Below are positions 24,531 through 33,257 of a stretch of DNA of 37,389 bases, one piece after another (the stretch's first letter is position 1; every line of letters starts with the position of its first letter). The stretch is from the NCBI GenBank assembly GCA_007128425.1, contig SKXL01000188.1:1-37389 (forward strand), given 5' to 3'. A program made the position numbers and the translations under genes. The notes under the pieces are model-generated. The model saw only the letters and a program-made list of their open reading frames with translations, was not told the DNA's origin and ran no database searches. The DNA is from Balneolales bacterium. Lineage in GTDB: Bacteria; Bacteroidota; Rhodothermia; Balneolales; Natronogracilivirgulaceae.

Positions 24531-25187
24531 ATGGATAATAACCAACTGACCCGCAAACAGAAACAGTTCTTTGACTATATTGTCTCCTACAAACAGGAGT
24601 ATGGAATCTGGCCGACTTATCGGGAAATTGCAGATACATTTGGGTTCAGATCGCCAAACAGTGTTACTCAAAATTTGCAAGCACTGCTTAAAAAGGGTTA
24701 CCTGGTGAAATCGGAAGACGATGAATATGACCTGGCACCGGAGCATGATCCAAAATTGGAGGTTGCTCCAGCCGGCATACCAGTACGCGGCCTCATTGCA
24801 GCCGGATCACTTCAGGAAGCGGTCGAAGCAAACCTGGGGTCAATTACCCTGGAGTATCTTTTTCCGAATATTGATCGGATGTACGCCCTCCGGGTTTCGG
24901 GATCCAGCATGATAGATGCAGACATACAGGATGGTGATTTTGTTCTGCTCATCGATGATGACATAAAAAACGGTGATATCGGTGCCGTACTTTATAATGG
25001 AGAAACCTCGCTCAAGCACATTTATTACGACAGGAACGGACTCCGGCTCAAACCGGCAAACAAGGAATTTGAAGATATCAATATTGAACCGGACGTGTTC
25101 GAAGAAGTGCGGGTACTGGGAAAATACGTCGGCCACGTGAATCGGTCCGGAATCTACAGGCATGAAGGCCGAAAAAAAACCAACTGA
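24531..25187 (+). CDS. lexA: LexA SOS repressor
   Basis: A 218-residue transcriptional repressor and self-cleaving S24 peptidase. The N-terminal winged helix-turn-helix (about 1-66) has LTRKQKQFFDYIVSY, PTYREIADTFGFRSPNSVTQNL and ALLKKGYL. The cleavage site is Ala91-Gly92 in LIAAGSL. The catalytic Ser126 lies in VSGSSMIDADI and Lys162 in ETSLKHIYY, as in functional LexA. RecA filaments on single-stranded DNA would trigger cleavage and derepression. It is 163 bases downstream of the stress protein gene, with its own promoter and operator candidate, and it converges on the small hypothetical gene nine bases beyond its stop. Confidence 0.96.
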   Translation: MDNNQLTRKQKQFFDYIVSYKQEYGIWPTYREIADTFGFRSPNSVTQNLQALLKKGYLVKSEDDEYDLAPEHDPKLEVAPAGIPVRGLIAAGSLQEAVEANLGSITLEYLFPNIDRMYALRVSGSSMIDADIQDGDFVLLIDDDIKNGDIGAVLYNGETSLKHIYYDRNGLRLKPANKEFEDINIEPDVFEEVRVLGKYVGHVNRSGIYRHEGRKKTN

Positions 25188-25196
25188 CGGCCACGT

Positions 25197-25466
25197 CTAA
25201 AGCTTGCGATAAGAATTTGTTTTTGCTATCAGCATTCCCGCTTTTTGCTCAATGACATCCTTTCCGGTATTTTTTAAACGATCTGAAAGCGGCACACCAC
25301 GCTCTATCCGATAATTCGCGTTCTTTACCGCTTCATGCAACTGCCCGTCCAATATCCAGGCTCTTCCTCCGTCATGCTGAAACCTTTTTCTGTTTTTTAT
25401 CAGAAAGGCCTGCTGGTGCAGATCAGGAAGTGAGCTTGCTTTTTTTTGTTCCGTAAAATCCGGCAT
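25197..25466 (-). CDS. Small basic hypothetical protein
   Basis: An 89-residue, Lys/Arg-rich soluble protein. I do not recognise a family. Its central part (GGRAWILDGQLHEAVKNANYRI) and C-terminal helix (KNTGKDVIEQKAGMLIAKT) look protein-like. The upstream gap toward rplU is AT-rich, fitting a divergent promoter. It is placed tail to tail with lexA, separated by nine bases. It could be a DNA- or RNA-associated small protein, which is speculation from charge alone. Confidence 0.55.
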   Translation of the reverse strand: MPDFTEQKKASSLPDLHQQAFLIKNRKRFQHDGGRAWILDGQLHEAVKNANYRIERGVPLSDRLKNTGKDVIEQKAGMLIAKTNSYRKL

Positions 25467-25690
25467 GATTTAATTGTAATTTGAATCCTTATTTCCGTAA
25501 ATGATCATGAGCATCTCATCCAACGGTTCAACTGCTATGTCACGTTTAAAATTACACCACTTGGCGCATTTTCCAAATCAGGATGTGACCACGAAAATTA
25601 CCATTATTTTACTTTTAAATTTCTGGGAATTCATTTATCTTGGTAATCTTGATTTAAAACAGATTATACCACAATCCAAACCTGAAAAAT

Positions 25691-26005
25691 ATGTACGCGA
25701 TTGTTGAAATAAGTGGGCATCAATACAAGGTAGCTGAAAACGATGTCGTCTACGTTGACAAGCAGAAGGCTGAAAATGATGCCAAAATTTCATTTAATAA
25801 GGTTCTTCTAACATCCGACGGAAACGGAACAGTTCAGGTTGGATCGCCCACACTCAAGAATGCGAAAATAGATGCAAAAGTCGTTGATCAGGTTAAAGGC
25901 GACAAGATCATCGTATTCAAGAAAAAACGTCGTAAAGGATATCAGGTCAGACGCGGTCATCGCCGGCACCTGACCCGGATTCTCATTGAAAAAATAACTG
26001 CTTAA
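25691..26005 (+). CDS. rplU: Ribosomal protein bL21
   Basis: A 104-residue large-subunit ribosomal protein that contacts 23S rRNA. Full family length, with MYAIVEISGHQYKVAENDVV at the N-terminus, the signature KIIVFKKKRRKGYQVRRGHR (about 74-93) and the RILIEKI C-terminus. It is followed 12 bases later by rpmA in the near-universal rplU-rpmA pair. The 5' leader is AT-rich; a longer in-frame ORF upstream is not needed. Confidence 0.98.
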   Translation: MYAIVEISGHQYKVAENDVVYVDKQKAENDAKISFNKVLLTSDGNGTVQVGSPTLKNAKIDAKVVDQVKGDKIIVFKKKRRKGYQVRRGHRRHLTRILIEKITA

Positions 26006-26017
26006 TTCTACGTAATC

Positions 26018-26272
26018 ATGGCACATAAAAAAGGTGGCGGATCCACGAAAAACGGTCGCGACTCTGAATCAAAACGTCTTGGCGTGAAACGATTCGGCGG
26101 TGAAATGGTACGTTCAGGCAATATTATCGTCCGGCAGCGCGGTACCAAATTCCATCCCGGAACCAATGTCGGCATTGGAAAAGACGACACTCTGTTTGCC
26201 ACGGCCGACGGCATCGTCACATTTCGCAAGGGTCGAAACGACAGAAAAACGGTTTCCGTTGAAGCCAACTGA
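26018..26272 (+). CDS. rpmA: Ribosomal protein bL27
   Basis: An 84-residue large-subunit protein whose N-terminal tail approaches the peptidyl transferase centre. It starts directly [20 protein letters not shown] with no Firmicutes-type cleaved N-terminal extension, and continues [22 protein letters not shown] and [17 protein letters not shown]. Co-transcribed with rplU and closed by the terminator at 26294. Confidence 0.98.
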   Translation: MAHKKGGGSTKNGRDSESKRLGVKRFGGEMVRSGNIIVRQRGTKFHPGTNVGIGKDDTLFATADGIVTFRKGRNDRKTVSVEAN

Positions 26273-26293
26273 TCCAACCAGGCAAGACTTTGT

Positions 26294-26332
26294 AAAAGCT
26301 CTGATGTTTCCACCGTCAGAGCTTTTTTTTTA
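26294..26332 (+). terminator. Rho-independent terminator of rplU-rpmA
   Basis: AAAAGCTCTGA (26294-26304) and TCAGAGCTTTT (26316-26326) form a perfect 11-bp stem with an 11-base loop, running into a T tract. It lies 22 bases after the rpmA stop. Confidence 0.92.
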
Positions 26333-26397
26333 CTTTTCAAGATGTATTTTTCAATCTTTACAAGCATATCTGATTACTCAATGCAACAGAACTAATC

Positions 26398-27069
26398 ATG
26401 GCCACCTCCAGTCTTCCTGAACTGCCTGGTCTTCCCGGGCTCCAAACCCGCAATATCTATTGTATCGGAAGAAACTATGATGCACATGCCAGGGAACTGA
26501 ACAATCCGGTACCTGACCGGCCGGTACTCTTTATCAAACCACTGGCCAGCCTCTCTTTCGATGGCGTAATATTACTGCCTCCTTTTATCAGCGAACCCCA
26601 TTATGAAACCGAGCTGGTCGTTGCTATTGGCAAAAAAGGTAAAAACATTAAAGAAGAAGAAGCCCTGAACCATGTGGCAGGGTACGGTCTGGGAATCGAT
26701 GTAACGGCTCGTGACATTCAGCATGAATTAAAAAAAGCATCGCATCCCTGGTTTTTGGCAAAGGGGCTGGACACCTTTGCCCAGGTCAGCTCCTTCATAG
26801 CTGCTGATGCCGTCGATGATCCACAGAACATCATTTTTACCATGAACCTGAACGGAAAAAGAAAGCAGACCGGTAACACATCCAAAATGGTTTTTTCTGT
26901 GAAAGAACAAATAGCCTGGCTTTCGCGCTTTGTTACCCTGCAACCCGGCGATCTGCTTTTCACGGGAACGCCGGAGGGCGTTGGATCCCTTAAGGGTGGA
27001 GATATACTTCAGGCCGAAATGACGCCTGGTGAGGTTACCCTTGAAGTCAGGGTTAAAAACATTATCTGA
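26398..27069 (+). CDS. Fumarylacetoacetate hydrolase (FAH) family protein
   Basis: A 223-residue metal-dependent hydrolase/decarboxylase of the FAHD1-like group, which acts on acylpyruvates or oxaloacetate. Landmarks are YCIGRNYDAHARELNN (21-36), PVLFIKPLASL (42-52), the metal ligands in HYETELVVAIGKK (Glu70, Glu72) with Asp101 of GLGIDVTARDIQ, then WFLAKGLDTFAQV and LLFTGTPEGVGSLKGGD. Length is that of the single-domain members. No aromatic catabolism genes are near, so a housekeeping metabolite-repair role (as for FAHD1) is more likely than tyrosine degradation. The M23 peptidase gene starts 43 bases later. Confidence 0.92.
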   Translation: MATSSLPELPGLPGLQTRNIYCIGRNYDAHARELNNPVPDRPVLFIKPLASLSFDGVILLPPFISEPHYETELVVAIGKKGKNIKEEEALNHVAGYGLGIDVTARDIQHELKKASHPWFLAKGLDTFAQVSSFIAADAVDDPQNIIFTMNLNGKRKQTGNTSKMVFSVKEQIAWLSRFVTLQPGDLLFTGTPEGVGSLKGGDILQAEMTPGEVTLEVRVKNII

Positions 27070-27112
27070 CAAATACCATTTATTCTTGATAACCCCATCT
27101 GTTTTCACTGCA

Positions 27113-29308
27113 ATGGCACATGTTGCTTTCAAACCGAAACATTGGACAATCACAGCTACTTTTGTTTTAATCGCCGGCATAATTTCAGTCATGCATAACA
27201 CAAAAGTGGCAGCCCAGTCTCGTCCGGCTTTTCTTGGCGATGATGTTACCTACTTGTGGCCAACCAATGCCAGTCGGTACATGTCGTCTTCTTTTGGTGA
27301 AACCCGCGCCGCACATTTCCATGCGGCTATGGATATCGGGACCTGGGGGCACGAGGGATACGCGGTGTTTGCAAGCAGGGATGGTATTGTTCAAAGGGTC
27401 GGCGTTGGTCCAAGAGGCTACGGCAACGTTATTTATCTGCTTCATGATGACGGATCCATCTCTCTCTATGCTCACCTTAAAGATTTTCATCCACGTATTC
27501 GTGCTGTTGTTGATTCCATTCGATTCGTTGACTACTCGTTTGATTTTGACCGAAATATGGAAGAATTCGATCTGCGGTTTCAAAGAGGGCAGCAAATCGG
27601 CTGGACCGGTTCCACAGGTGTAGGTCCACCCCATCTGCATTTCGAGCTGCGAACACCGGAAGGACGTCCGTTCAATCCGCTTCTGGCAGGCCTCCATATT
27701 GATGATACCATCCCTCCTCAGTTTTCCGGGATTGCAATTGAACCGCTTGATGCAAACAGCCTGGTCAATGGATCCCCCCGTATCCACCGAAGCAGACCTG
27801 CACGACGCGGTGGACAATACCATTTCGGAACGCAGACAGTCCAGGGAGAAGTCGGTATTGCCGTCAATGTCATTGACCGCGCCAACGCCTCCAACAACGT
27901 CCACGCTGTTTACGAGCTGAAGATGTATGTCAACGATGAACTCTATTTTCACTCGCGTGCCGACAGTTTTTCGTACAGCGAATCGCGCCAGATGTTTTTG
28001 GATCGTGTTTACCCGATTTTGCGCAGCGAGAGGAGAGGCTATCAACGGCTTTACGTGCGCAATGCTAATACGTTACCATTTTACCAAAATTCAGAGCAAA
28101 CAGGACGGCTGGACCTTCCTCCCGGTGACTATGCGGTTCGGATCATCGCAGCCGATTTTTTCGGCAATCGTTCACAGGCACATTTCTCCCTCGTCGTTAC
28201 GAAACCGGAAATCGCAGAGTTCACGGAATTCATATCGTTTCCCGGAGGGTATATCGACAGCCGGGTTCGGGTCTTTGTTGACCAGGTGCAGAATGACGTA
28301 AAACCCCGTGCAAAAAGCCCGCTACCTGTTATACAGCCGGAGCCGGAGTTGAAGTTGAAATCGGCAACGGGAACAAGAGTGGGATCAGGATCAGGATTGG
28401 GATTGGGAACGGGCTACGGGCATTCATCAGAAAGCAGCCTGGAGCCAGAAATCGGGACGGGATCAGTATACCATCCTGAACATCCGCCGGCGGGTGTTAT
28501 CTGGCACAAGAACTGGGTACGTCCGGATCCGCAAACTGCTATGGATGAATCAACCGAATGGTCTGTACGACCCTTGGGTTCGTTCCGTGACGAAATGCGC
28601 ACCGTATCCTCATCATCTGCCGGTCTTCCCCTTGACCTGGCAGATCGGCTCGAACTTCGTCACGAAAATCGTGCCTGGGTGCTGCACCGCATCCGTCCGG
28701 AACATCCGGTAACCGTATATCACGATAACATGCGTATCTCTGTTCATTTCCCTATCAATGCCTTCTTTGAACCAATCAGTATAGGTATTACCGGTTCATA
28801 CCCGGAATTCACGCTATTTCCCGACATCGAACCGTTCAGGCGGCCGGCTACAGTTCGGATTCTGCTTGAGGAAGAGTTACAGGATCGCAGGGGTATCGGG
28901 TTATATCGTGTAAACAGTGCAAACGGAAATTTGTCACACGTGACATCTCGGATGAATGAGGCAGAAAACCGAATCTCCGGCACCATCTCATCCGGAGGTC
29001 GATACACCCTGGCATACGACACCCTTGCTCCCGAAATTTCCAATCCTTCCATTGGTAAATGGAGACACATAGATCAGCACTATGTTACCGTACACGTTGA
29101 AGATGACCTTTCGGGTATCGATTACCGGTCTGCCGAATTTTATGTGAATGGCCGGCGAGGTATAGCAGAATATGATCCTGAAAAAAAACTGCTGCGGTAT
29201 CATCATCCCGGCTTCACTCCCGAAAGAGTCAATGAAATCAGGGTAATACTTTCAGACCAAGCCGGCAACACCACCGAAAAGGCATTTACCGGTGTGCGAT
29301 ACAACTGA
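27113..29308 (+). CDS. M23-family metallopeptidase, secreted, with Ig-like C-terminal half
   Basis: A 731-residue exported protein with a LytM-type zinc peptidase domain close to the N-terminus. A signal segment (about 10-34, ending VAAQS) precedes HFHAAMDIGTWGHEG (zinc ligands His70, Asp74), GNVIYLLHDDGSISLYAHL (His121) and the catalytic HLHFELR (His174, His176). All LytM catalytic residues are present, so cell-wall cross-link hydrolysis is plausible. Residues about 400-450 are low complexity (Pro/Glu then Gly/Ser-rich). The C-terminal part (about 560-731) is beta-rich and Ig-like (SGGRYTLAYDTLAPEISNPSI, VEDDLSGIDYRSAEFYVNG). The ATG at 27113 is preferred over 27029, which lies inside the previous gene. 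Its 3' end overlaps the convergent ridA by 23 bases. Confidence 0.9.
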   Translation: MAHVAFKPKHWTITATFVLIAGIISVMHNTKVAAQSRPAFLGDDVTYLWPTNASRYMSSSFGETRAAHFHAAMDIGTWGHEGYAVFASRDGIVQRVGVGPRGYGNVIYLLHDDGSISLYAHLKDFHPRIRAVVDSIRFVDYSFDFDRNMEEFDLRFQRGQQIGWTGSTGVGPPHLHFELRTPEGRPFNPLLAGLHIDDTIPPQFSGIAIEPLDANSLVNGSPRIHRSRPARRGGQYHFGTQTVQGEVGIAVNVIDRANASNNVHAVYELKMYVNDELYFHSRADSFSYSESRQMFLDRVYPILRSERRGYQRLYVRNANTLPFYQNSEQTGRLDLPPGDYAVRIIAADFFGNRSQAHFSLVVTKPEIAEFTEFISFPGGYIDSRVRVFVDQVQNDVKPRAKSPLPVIQPEPELKLKSATGTRVGSGSGLGLGTGYGHSSESSLEPEIGTGSVYHPEHPPAGVIWHKNWVRPDPQTAMDESTEWSVRPLGSFRDEMRTVSSSSAGLPLDLADRLELRHENRAWVLHRIRPEHPVTVYHDNMRISVHFPINAFFEPISIGITGSYPEFTLFPDIEPFRRPATVRILLEEELQDRRGIGLYRVNSANGNLSHVTSRMNEAENRISGTISSGGRYTLAYDTLAPEISNPSIGKWRHIDQHYVTVHVEDDLSGIDYRSAEFYVNGRRGIAEYDPEKKLLRYHHPGFTPERVNEIRVILSDQAGNTTEKAFTGVRYN

Positions 29309-29675
29309 CTTCCACACGAGCGTTTTTGGGCAAGGTTTTTACTGCCACAGCCTCCCTGGCCGGTGGTTCGACGGGAAAAAAATCCGCGTAAATTTCGTTT
29401 ACCACGGCAAAATCATTCATATCAGCCAGGTAAATGGTGCATTTGAGCACATTTTCCCACCCCGATCCGGACACTTTCAGCACTTCACCAAGATTTTTCA
29501 TAACCTGTCTCATCTGTTGATCCGTTTCCGGGCCAATCATTTCACCTGATTCGGGATGAAGTCCGATTTGTCCGGAGCAAAAAACCAGCTGGTCATAAAT
29601 AACTGCTTGATTGTAGGGACCTATGGCAGCGGGTGCATGTGTGGTTGAAACCGTATGTTTTTGCATATGAAACAT
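29286..29675 (-). CDS. ridA: RidA family enamine/imine deaminase
   Basis: A 129-residue trimeric protein that hydrolyses reactive 2-aminoacrylate-type enamines made by PLP enzymes. Landmarks are APAAIGPYNQAV, FCSGQIGLHPESGE, TIYLADMNDFAVVNEIY and FFPVEPPAREAVAVKTLPKNARVEV. The catalytic Arg (PAR) and Glu (RVEV) positions are retained. The Met at residue 4 (29666) fits the family start better than the first Met. The gene converges on and overlaps the M23 peptidase gene. Confidence 0.95.
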   Translation of the reverse strand: MFHMQKHTVSTTHAPAAIGPYNQAVIYDQLVFCSGQIGLHPESGEMIGPETDQQMRQVMKNLGEVLKVSGSGWENVLKCTIYLADMNDFAVVNEIYADFFPVEPPAREAVAVKTLPKNARVEVSCIAHR

Positions 29676-29939
29676 TGTTTTTTTTACGTTAGTACGCTAA
29701 GCTAAAAGAATGTTTATGTCATAAAAAACGATAGACTTTTCTTCGCCGTTACCAACTACGCTATGCACAATCTCTCATGTTGCTATAACAGCGAGCTATT
29801 CTTACTTTATATAATGAGCAATCTCAGGCAATAAAACACTTTTTTTCCAATATCAAAGTAATCAGATTGGCTTAACTTACGTTTTTTTCCAGCATGGAAA
29901 ACATTTCCTTGTCATTATACAATTCAAACAGATAAACCG

Positions 29940-31268
29940 ATGAAATATATTTTTTTCCCACAAGCACTTGCCACCATGGCCTTGATGTTTCTGGTGTGGT
30001 CGTGTGCCACCGATCCTAACATCGAATCGGCACGACTCGCACTGGTTCAGCAGGATTTCGAAGAAGTTATCCGGTCTGCTGACGCAGCAATTGAGGCCAA
30101 TCCGGAAAGCGGTGATGGATATTATTATAAGGGTGTTGCTTACGCATCCATGGCAAATGATATGCCGGCTGCCGAGCGTCAGGAATATTATCAACTGGCA
30201 CGTGAAAATTTTATTGAGGCCCGCGAGCGTTATCAGGTGGAGGAAGGCAAAAGCGATGAGGCTCAAAACATCAGTGATATCATCGTCGAAACATGGGGTT
30301 ATGAACACAATATGGGTGTTCAGCCATTAACCGACGACATCATCAGCTCGCCGGAAGATTCGCTGAGGCTTTCGCGACATCACTTCGTAAATGCCACTAC
30401 GATCAATCCTGACAGTGTCATGAGCTTCAACCTTCTCGCAGAAGTGAACTTCGCACTTGGCTATGAGGAAGAAGCGGAAGCCATCAGTCGCAAGATCATC
30501 TACGATATGGACATGGCCGACCTCTACAACTACTATCGACTCGCTTTCTTCCTCATTGAATCCCAGAGGGATCAGGAAGCGATCAATCTGTTGCTCGAGG
30601 CAAGGGATAAGTTTCCTGACGAGATTGAAATTGTTCAGGAAATCGCCAACTCATATTTGCGAATCGGCGAGACCGAAGAGGCGCTTGAAGTTGTTCAGGA
30701 GCTGATCGAACGTGATCCTGAAAACCCCCAATATCGACTCGTCTACGCAACCCAGATATATCAGATGGTACAGGAAATCGACGACCAGATTCGCGATATC
30801 CATGATGAGGTTTATGACATGAGTCGTGAAATTCGGCGAAAAGCACGTGAACCGGGTGCGGATCAAGCTGTCATTGAGCGTATGATAGCAGAAATGGAAG
30901 AGCGACAAAGCGATGCCAATGAGCTTATCGAAGAGTCGTTCCGCTTCTCTGATATCGCTCTTGAAGAGCTTCTTCAGGCAGCGAACAGTGATCCCGAAAA
31001 CCCCGATATCCACTCCACTCTCGGCATCGTCTACCAAAACCGCGGAGCCCTGATGCAGGACAAACGCAATATGACCGAGGATATGGATGAAGCCGATGAG
31101 TTTGACCGTCAGGCCAGGGAATATCTTCGCAAGTCGATTCCTTACTATGAGAAGGCAGCAGAACTTGAGCCCGACAACCTGGAACACTGGCGATCCCTTT
31201 TCCGAGTGTACACCAACCTGGGTATGACCGAAGAAGCAGAGCATGCTCAGGAGAGATCAGGACTCTGA
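29940..31268 (+). CDS. TPR-repeat lipoprotein
   Basis: A 442-residue exported lipoprotein with lipobox LVWSC (Cys22) and tetratricopeptide repeats. Clear TPR-like helices are ARLALVQQDFEEVIRSADAAIEANPE, AEVNFALGYEEEAEAISRKII, ANSYLRIGETEEALEVVQELIERDPENP and YYEKAAELEPDNLEHWRSLF. A charged, probably coiled-coil segment (about 270-330, QEIDDQIRDIHDEVYDMSREI) interrupts the array. It is likely a protein-protein scaffold on the periplasmic face. No partner is identifiable nearby. It is monocistronic, ending in a strong terminator. Confidence 0.9.
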   Translation: MKYIFFPQALATMALMFLVWSCATDPNIESARLALVQQDFEEVIRSADAAIEANPESGDGYYYKGVAYASMANDMPAAERQEYYQLARENFIEARERYQVEEGKSDEAQNISDIIVETWGYEHNMGVQPLTDDIISSPEDSLRLSRHHFVNATTINPDSVMSFNLLAEVNFALGYEEEAEAISRKIIYDMDMADLYNYYRLAFFLIESQRDQEAINLLLEARDKFPDEIEIVQEIANSYLRIGETEEALEVVQELIERDPENPQYRLVYATQIYQMVQEIDDQIRDIHDEVYDMSREIRRKAREPGADQAVIERMIAEMEERQSDANELIEESFRFSDIALEELLQAANSDPENPDIHSTLGIVYQNRGALMQDKRNMTEDMDEADEFDRQAREYLRKSIPYYEKAAELEPDNLEHWRSLFRVYTNLGMTEEAEHAQERSGL

Positions 31269-31347
31269 TTCGATTCCCCGTTTATCCGGTAAATAATCCG
31301 GTAATATCAAATCAAACAAATCAGATTCGCCTGAAAACCTGCATTTT

Positions 31348-31382
31348 AAACCCGACGGAGCTTGTGACCGTCGGGTTTTTTT
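31348..31382 (+). terminator. Rho-independent terminator after the TPR lipoprotein
   Basis: AAACCCGACGG (31348-31358) and CCGTCGGGTTT (31368-31378) form a perfect 11-bp, GC-rich stem with a 9-base loop, followed by a T tract. It isolates the TPR lipoprotein from the cystathionine enzyme gene. Confidence 0.93.
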
Positions 31383-31398
31383 GTTTCGGAGAATGCTT

Positions 31399-31427
31399 TT
31401 GACCCGCTATGCCATAATAGTTATCAT
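31399..31427 (+). promoter_or_regulatory. Sigma70-like promoter of the cystathionine enzyme gene
   Basis: TTGACC (31399-31404), a 17-base spacer and TATCAT (31422-31427) resemble a good -35/-10 pair, giving a leader of about 48 bases before the ATG at 31482. Confidence 0.5.
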
Positions 31428-31429
31428 AG
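31407..31429. promoter_or_regulatory. Dyad overlapping the spacer and -10 box
   Basis: CTATG (31407-31411), CC, ATAA (31414-31417), TAG, TTAT (31421-31424), CATAG (31425-31429): the two arms are inverted repeats apart from the extra CC. Its position across the spacer and -10 of a promoter is classical for a repressor operator, perhaps responding to sulfur amino acids. No riboswitch is visible in the short leader. Confidence 0.4.
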
Positions 31430-31481
31430 TGGATATTGGAATCCGGCCATTAATGTACACAACCAATTTGGGTATTCACGC

Positions 31482-32633
31482 ATGAAATTCAATACCAGGA
31501 CAATCCATGCAGGGCAAAAACCGGAAGAGACATCCGGTGCAGTGATGCCGCCGGTTTTTTTCACGTCAACTTACGCCCAGGAGGCTCCCAATCGACATAA
31601 AGGCCATGAATATGCAAGGGTGACAAACCCAACGCGAACGGCTCTGGAACACCTGCTGGCCGGACTCGAAGAAGCAACTCACGCATTCGCTTTTGCATCC
31701 GGGTGTGCTGCCATGGATGCCTTGCTGAAAATGCTGCGTCCCGGGGACCATGTCATTGCCACCAACGACCTCTATGGTGGATCCTACCGCCTTTTCACCC
31801 AGGTTTTTGAGCCATATGGAATCCGGTTCAGCTTTGTTGATATGAGCTCGGACGAGAACGTACGCAATGCTTTTACATCCAGAACCCGGATGCTTTGGAT
31901 TGAAACCCCAACCAATCCACTGCTCAATATTGTTGATATTTCCGCATTGGCTGAAATTGCCGCCGGCCACAAGGCAGTGACCGTTGTTGACAACACCTTC
32001 GCCTCCCCTGCACTCCAGCAACCGCTTCTGCTGGGTGCCGATGCCGTAGTGCATTCCACAACAAAATATATCGGCGGGCACTCGGACCTTATAGGCGGTG
32101 CCGTCTGCACCAGCCACGATGAGATTTGTGATAACCTGGCTTTCCAAACCAAAACCACCGGCGCAATACCCGGACCCATGGATTGCTATCTTGCCTTGCG
32201 CGGAGTAAAGACGCTGGCGCTACGCGTTCAAAGGTCCTGTGAAAACGCCCGGGAACTCGCCAATTTCCTCGCTGATCATCCGGATGTCGGGGACGTTCGC
32301 TATCCAGGTTTTACTGCACACCCGGGTCACCACATCGCATCCCGGCAAATGAACGATTTTGGGGGAATGGTTTCCTTTTCATTGAAAAAAGACGACAAGC
32401 AGCTAGCCGAACGTTTTATGAGCAGCACAACGATATTCACCCTGGCAGAAAGTCTGGGAGGTGTTGAATCGCTTGTAAGCCACCCGGCGAGCATGACGCA
32501 TGCATCCATTCCGAAAAAAGTGCGGGAAGCGGCCGGTCTGCGGGACTCGCTGATCCGCTTATCGGTTGGTATCGAAGATGCAGATGACCTGAAAGCAGAT
32601 ATAGAAGCAGCCCTTTCAAAAACACTTGCGTGA
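31482..32633 (+). CDS. Cystathionine gamma-synthase/gamma-lyase family PLP enzyme
   Basis: A 383-residue fold-type I PLP enzyme of the Cys/Met metabolism family. Landmarks are TRTIHAGQKPEETSGAVMPP, YARVTNPTRTALEHLLAGLE (PLP phosphate region), FASGCAAMDALLKML, WIETPTNPLLNIVDI, TVVDNTFASPALQQP and HSTTKYIGGHSDLIGG with Schiff-base Lys195. The C-terminal SLGGVESLVSHPASMTHA is complete. Sequence alone does not separate synthase (O-acylhomoserine + cysteine) from lyase (cystathionine to cysteine); the family is often bifunctional. It is first in a same-strand group with a lipoprotein and a thiolase, and has its own promoter candidate. Confidence 0.94.
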   Translation: MKFNTRTIHAGQKPEETSGAVMPPVFFTSTYAQEAPNRHKGHEYARVTNPTRTALEHLLAGLEEATHAFAFASGCAAMDALLKMLRPGDHVIATNDLYGGSYRLFTQVFEPYGIRFSFVDMSSDENVRNAFTSRTRMLWIETPTNPLLNIVDISALAEIAAGHKAVTVVDNTFASPALQQPLLLGADAVVHSTTKYIGGHSDLIGGAVCTSHDEICDNLAFQTKTTGAIPGPMDCYLALRGVKTLALRVQRSCENARELANFLADHPDVGDVRYPGFTAHPGHHIASRQMNDFGGMVSFSLKKDDKQLAERFMSSTTIFTLAESLGGVESLVSHPASMTHASIPKKVREAAGLRDSLIRLSVGIEDADDLKADIEAALSKTLA

Positions 32634-32657
32634 AAAATTGAATACATTACCCGGCAG

Positions 32658-33200
32658 ATGATCCAGAAAGTCACACCGCTCTGGCAGTTGATCCTTATAC
32701 TTCCGCTTTTTACAGCCGGATGTATCAATCCATTTGCCCCGGGTGAGCTGGAAGGCGACCCGATAGCTGACCTGCTGGGAGATCCATCCACTATTGAAGG
32801 TTTTTACACTCGCTTTCAGAAATCGTACGAACTGCGAGATACCTCGCTATATGGCCCGCTTATCCATCCGGAATTCACATTCACGTTTCGAGATGACGAC
32901 CGGAATGTGGATATCACCTGGAGCAGATCGGAGGAGATGAACAGCACCTACAACATGTTCTCTCAAAGCTATGATATCTCCCTGAGATGGAACAACATTA
33001 TTGATCAGATACCGATGAGCACGCAGGACGACTCAGCCGCAGAGTCCATGCTTGTAATCCGGCGTTTTAATCTTACGGTTATGGTTTCTCCTTCGGAACC
33101 ACCTTTCCGAAGTGACGGCTCTGCAAGCTTTGTGCTAACCCGGCCCGATGAGACTTCCAACTGGCGTCTTGTTTCCTGGCGGGACGAGTCCGATATTTGA
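32658..33200 (+). CDS. Putative lipoprotein with an NTF2-like domain
   Basis: A 180-residue exported protein with lipobox LFTAGC (Cys22). After it, STIEGFYTRFQKSYELRDTSLYGPLIHPEFTFTFRD, MLVIRRFNLTVMVS and SASFVLTRPDETSNWRLVSWRDE follow the helix-then-beta pattern of NTF2-like (SnoaL-like or DUF4440-like) domains, ending in the typical WRLVSWRD strand. Ligand and role are unknown. It lies 24 bases after the cystathionine enzyme and 57 before the thiolase. Confidence 0.75.
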   Translation: MIQKVTPLWQLILILPLFTAGCINPFAPGELEGDPIADLLGDPSTIEGFYTRFQKSYELRDTSLYGPLIHPEFTFTFRDDDRNVDITWSRSEEMNSTYNMFSQSYDISLRWNNIIDQIPMSTQDDSAAESMLVIRRFNLTVMVSPSEPPFRSDGSASFVLTRPDETSNWRLVSWRDESDI

Positions 33201-33257
33201 TTCCGGAGCCGGCTTGCAATGGCCGGCCACATCCACCATCCTTCTAACTATAACCAA

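Noticed and set aside
25501-25707. 68-codon plus-strand frame ahead of rplU
   Set aside because: It overlaps the rplU start, sits in AT-rich promoter DNA and has no protein-like features; treated as leader.
27185-28045. 286-codon minus-strand open frame
   Set aside because: It is fully inside the M23 peptidase domain, which carries intact zinc-binding motifs on the plus strand.
29286-29675. Possible loss of the catalytic Glu in RidA
   Set aside because: Careful alignment to E. coli RidA places Glu120 at the first Glu of IEIE, which is retained here as RVEV; only the second Glu differs.
29676-29939. TATAAT at 29810-29815 as a promoter of the TPR lipoprotein
   Set aside because: No acceptable -35 lies 16-18 bases upstream, and the region is AT-rich enough for chance matches.
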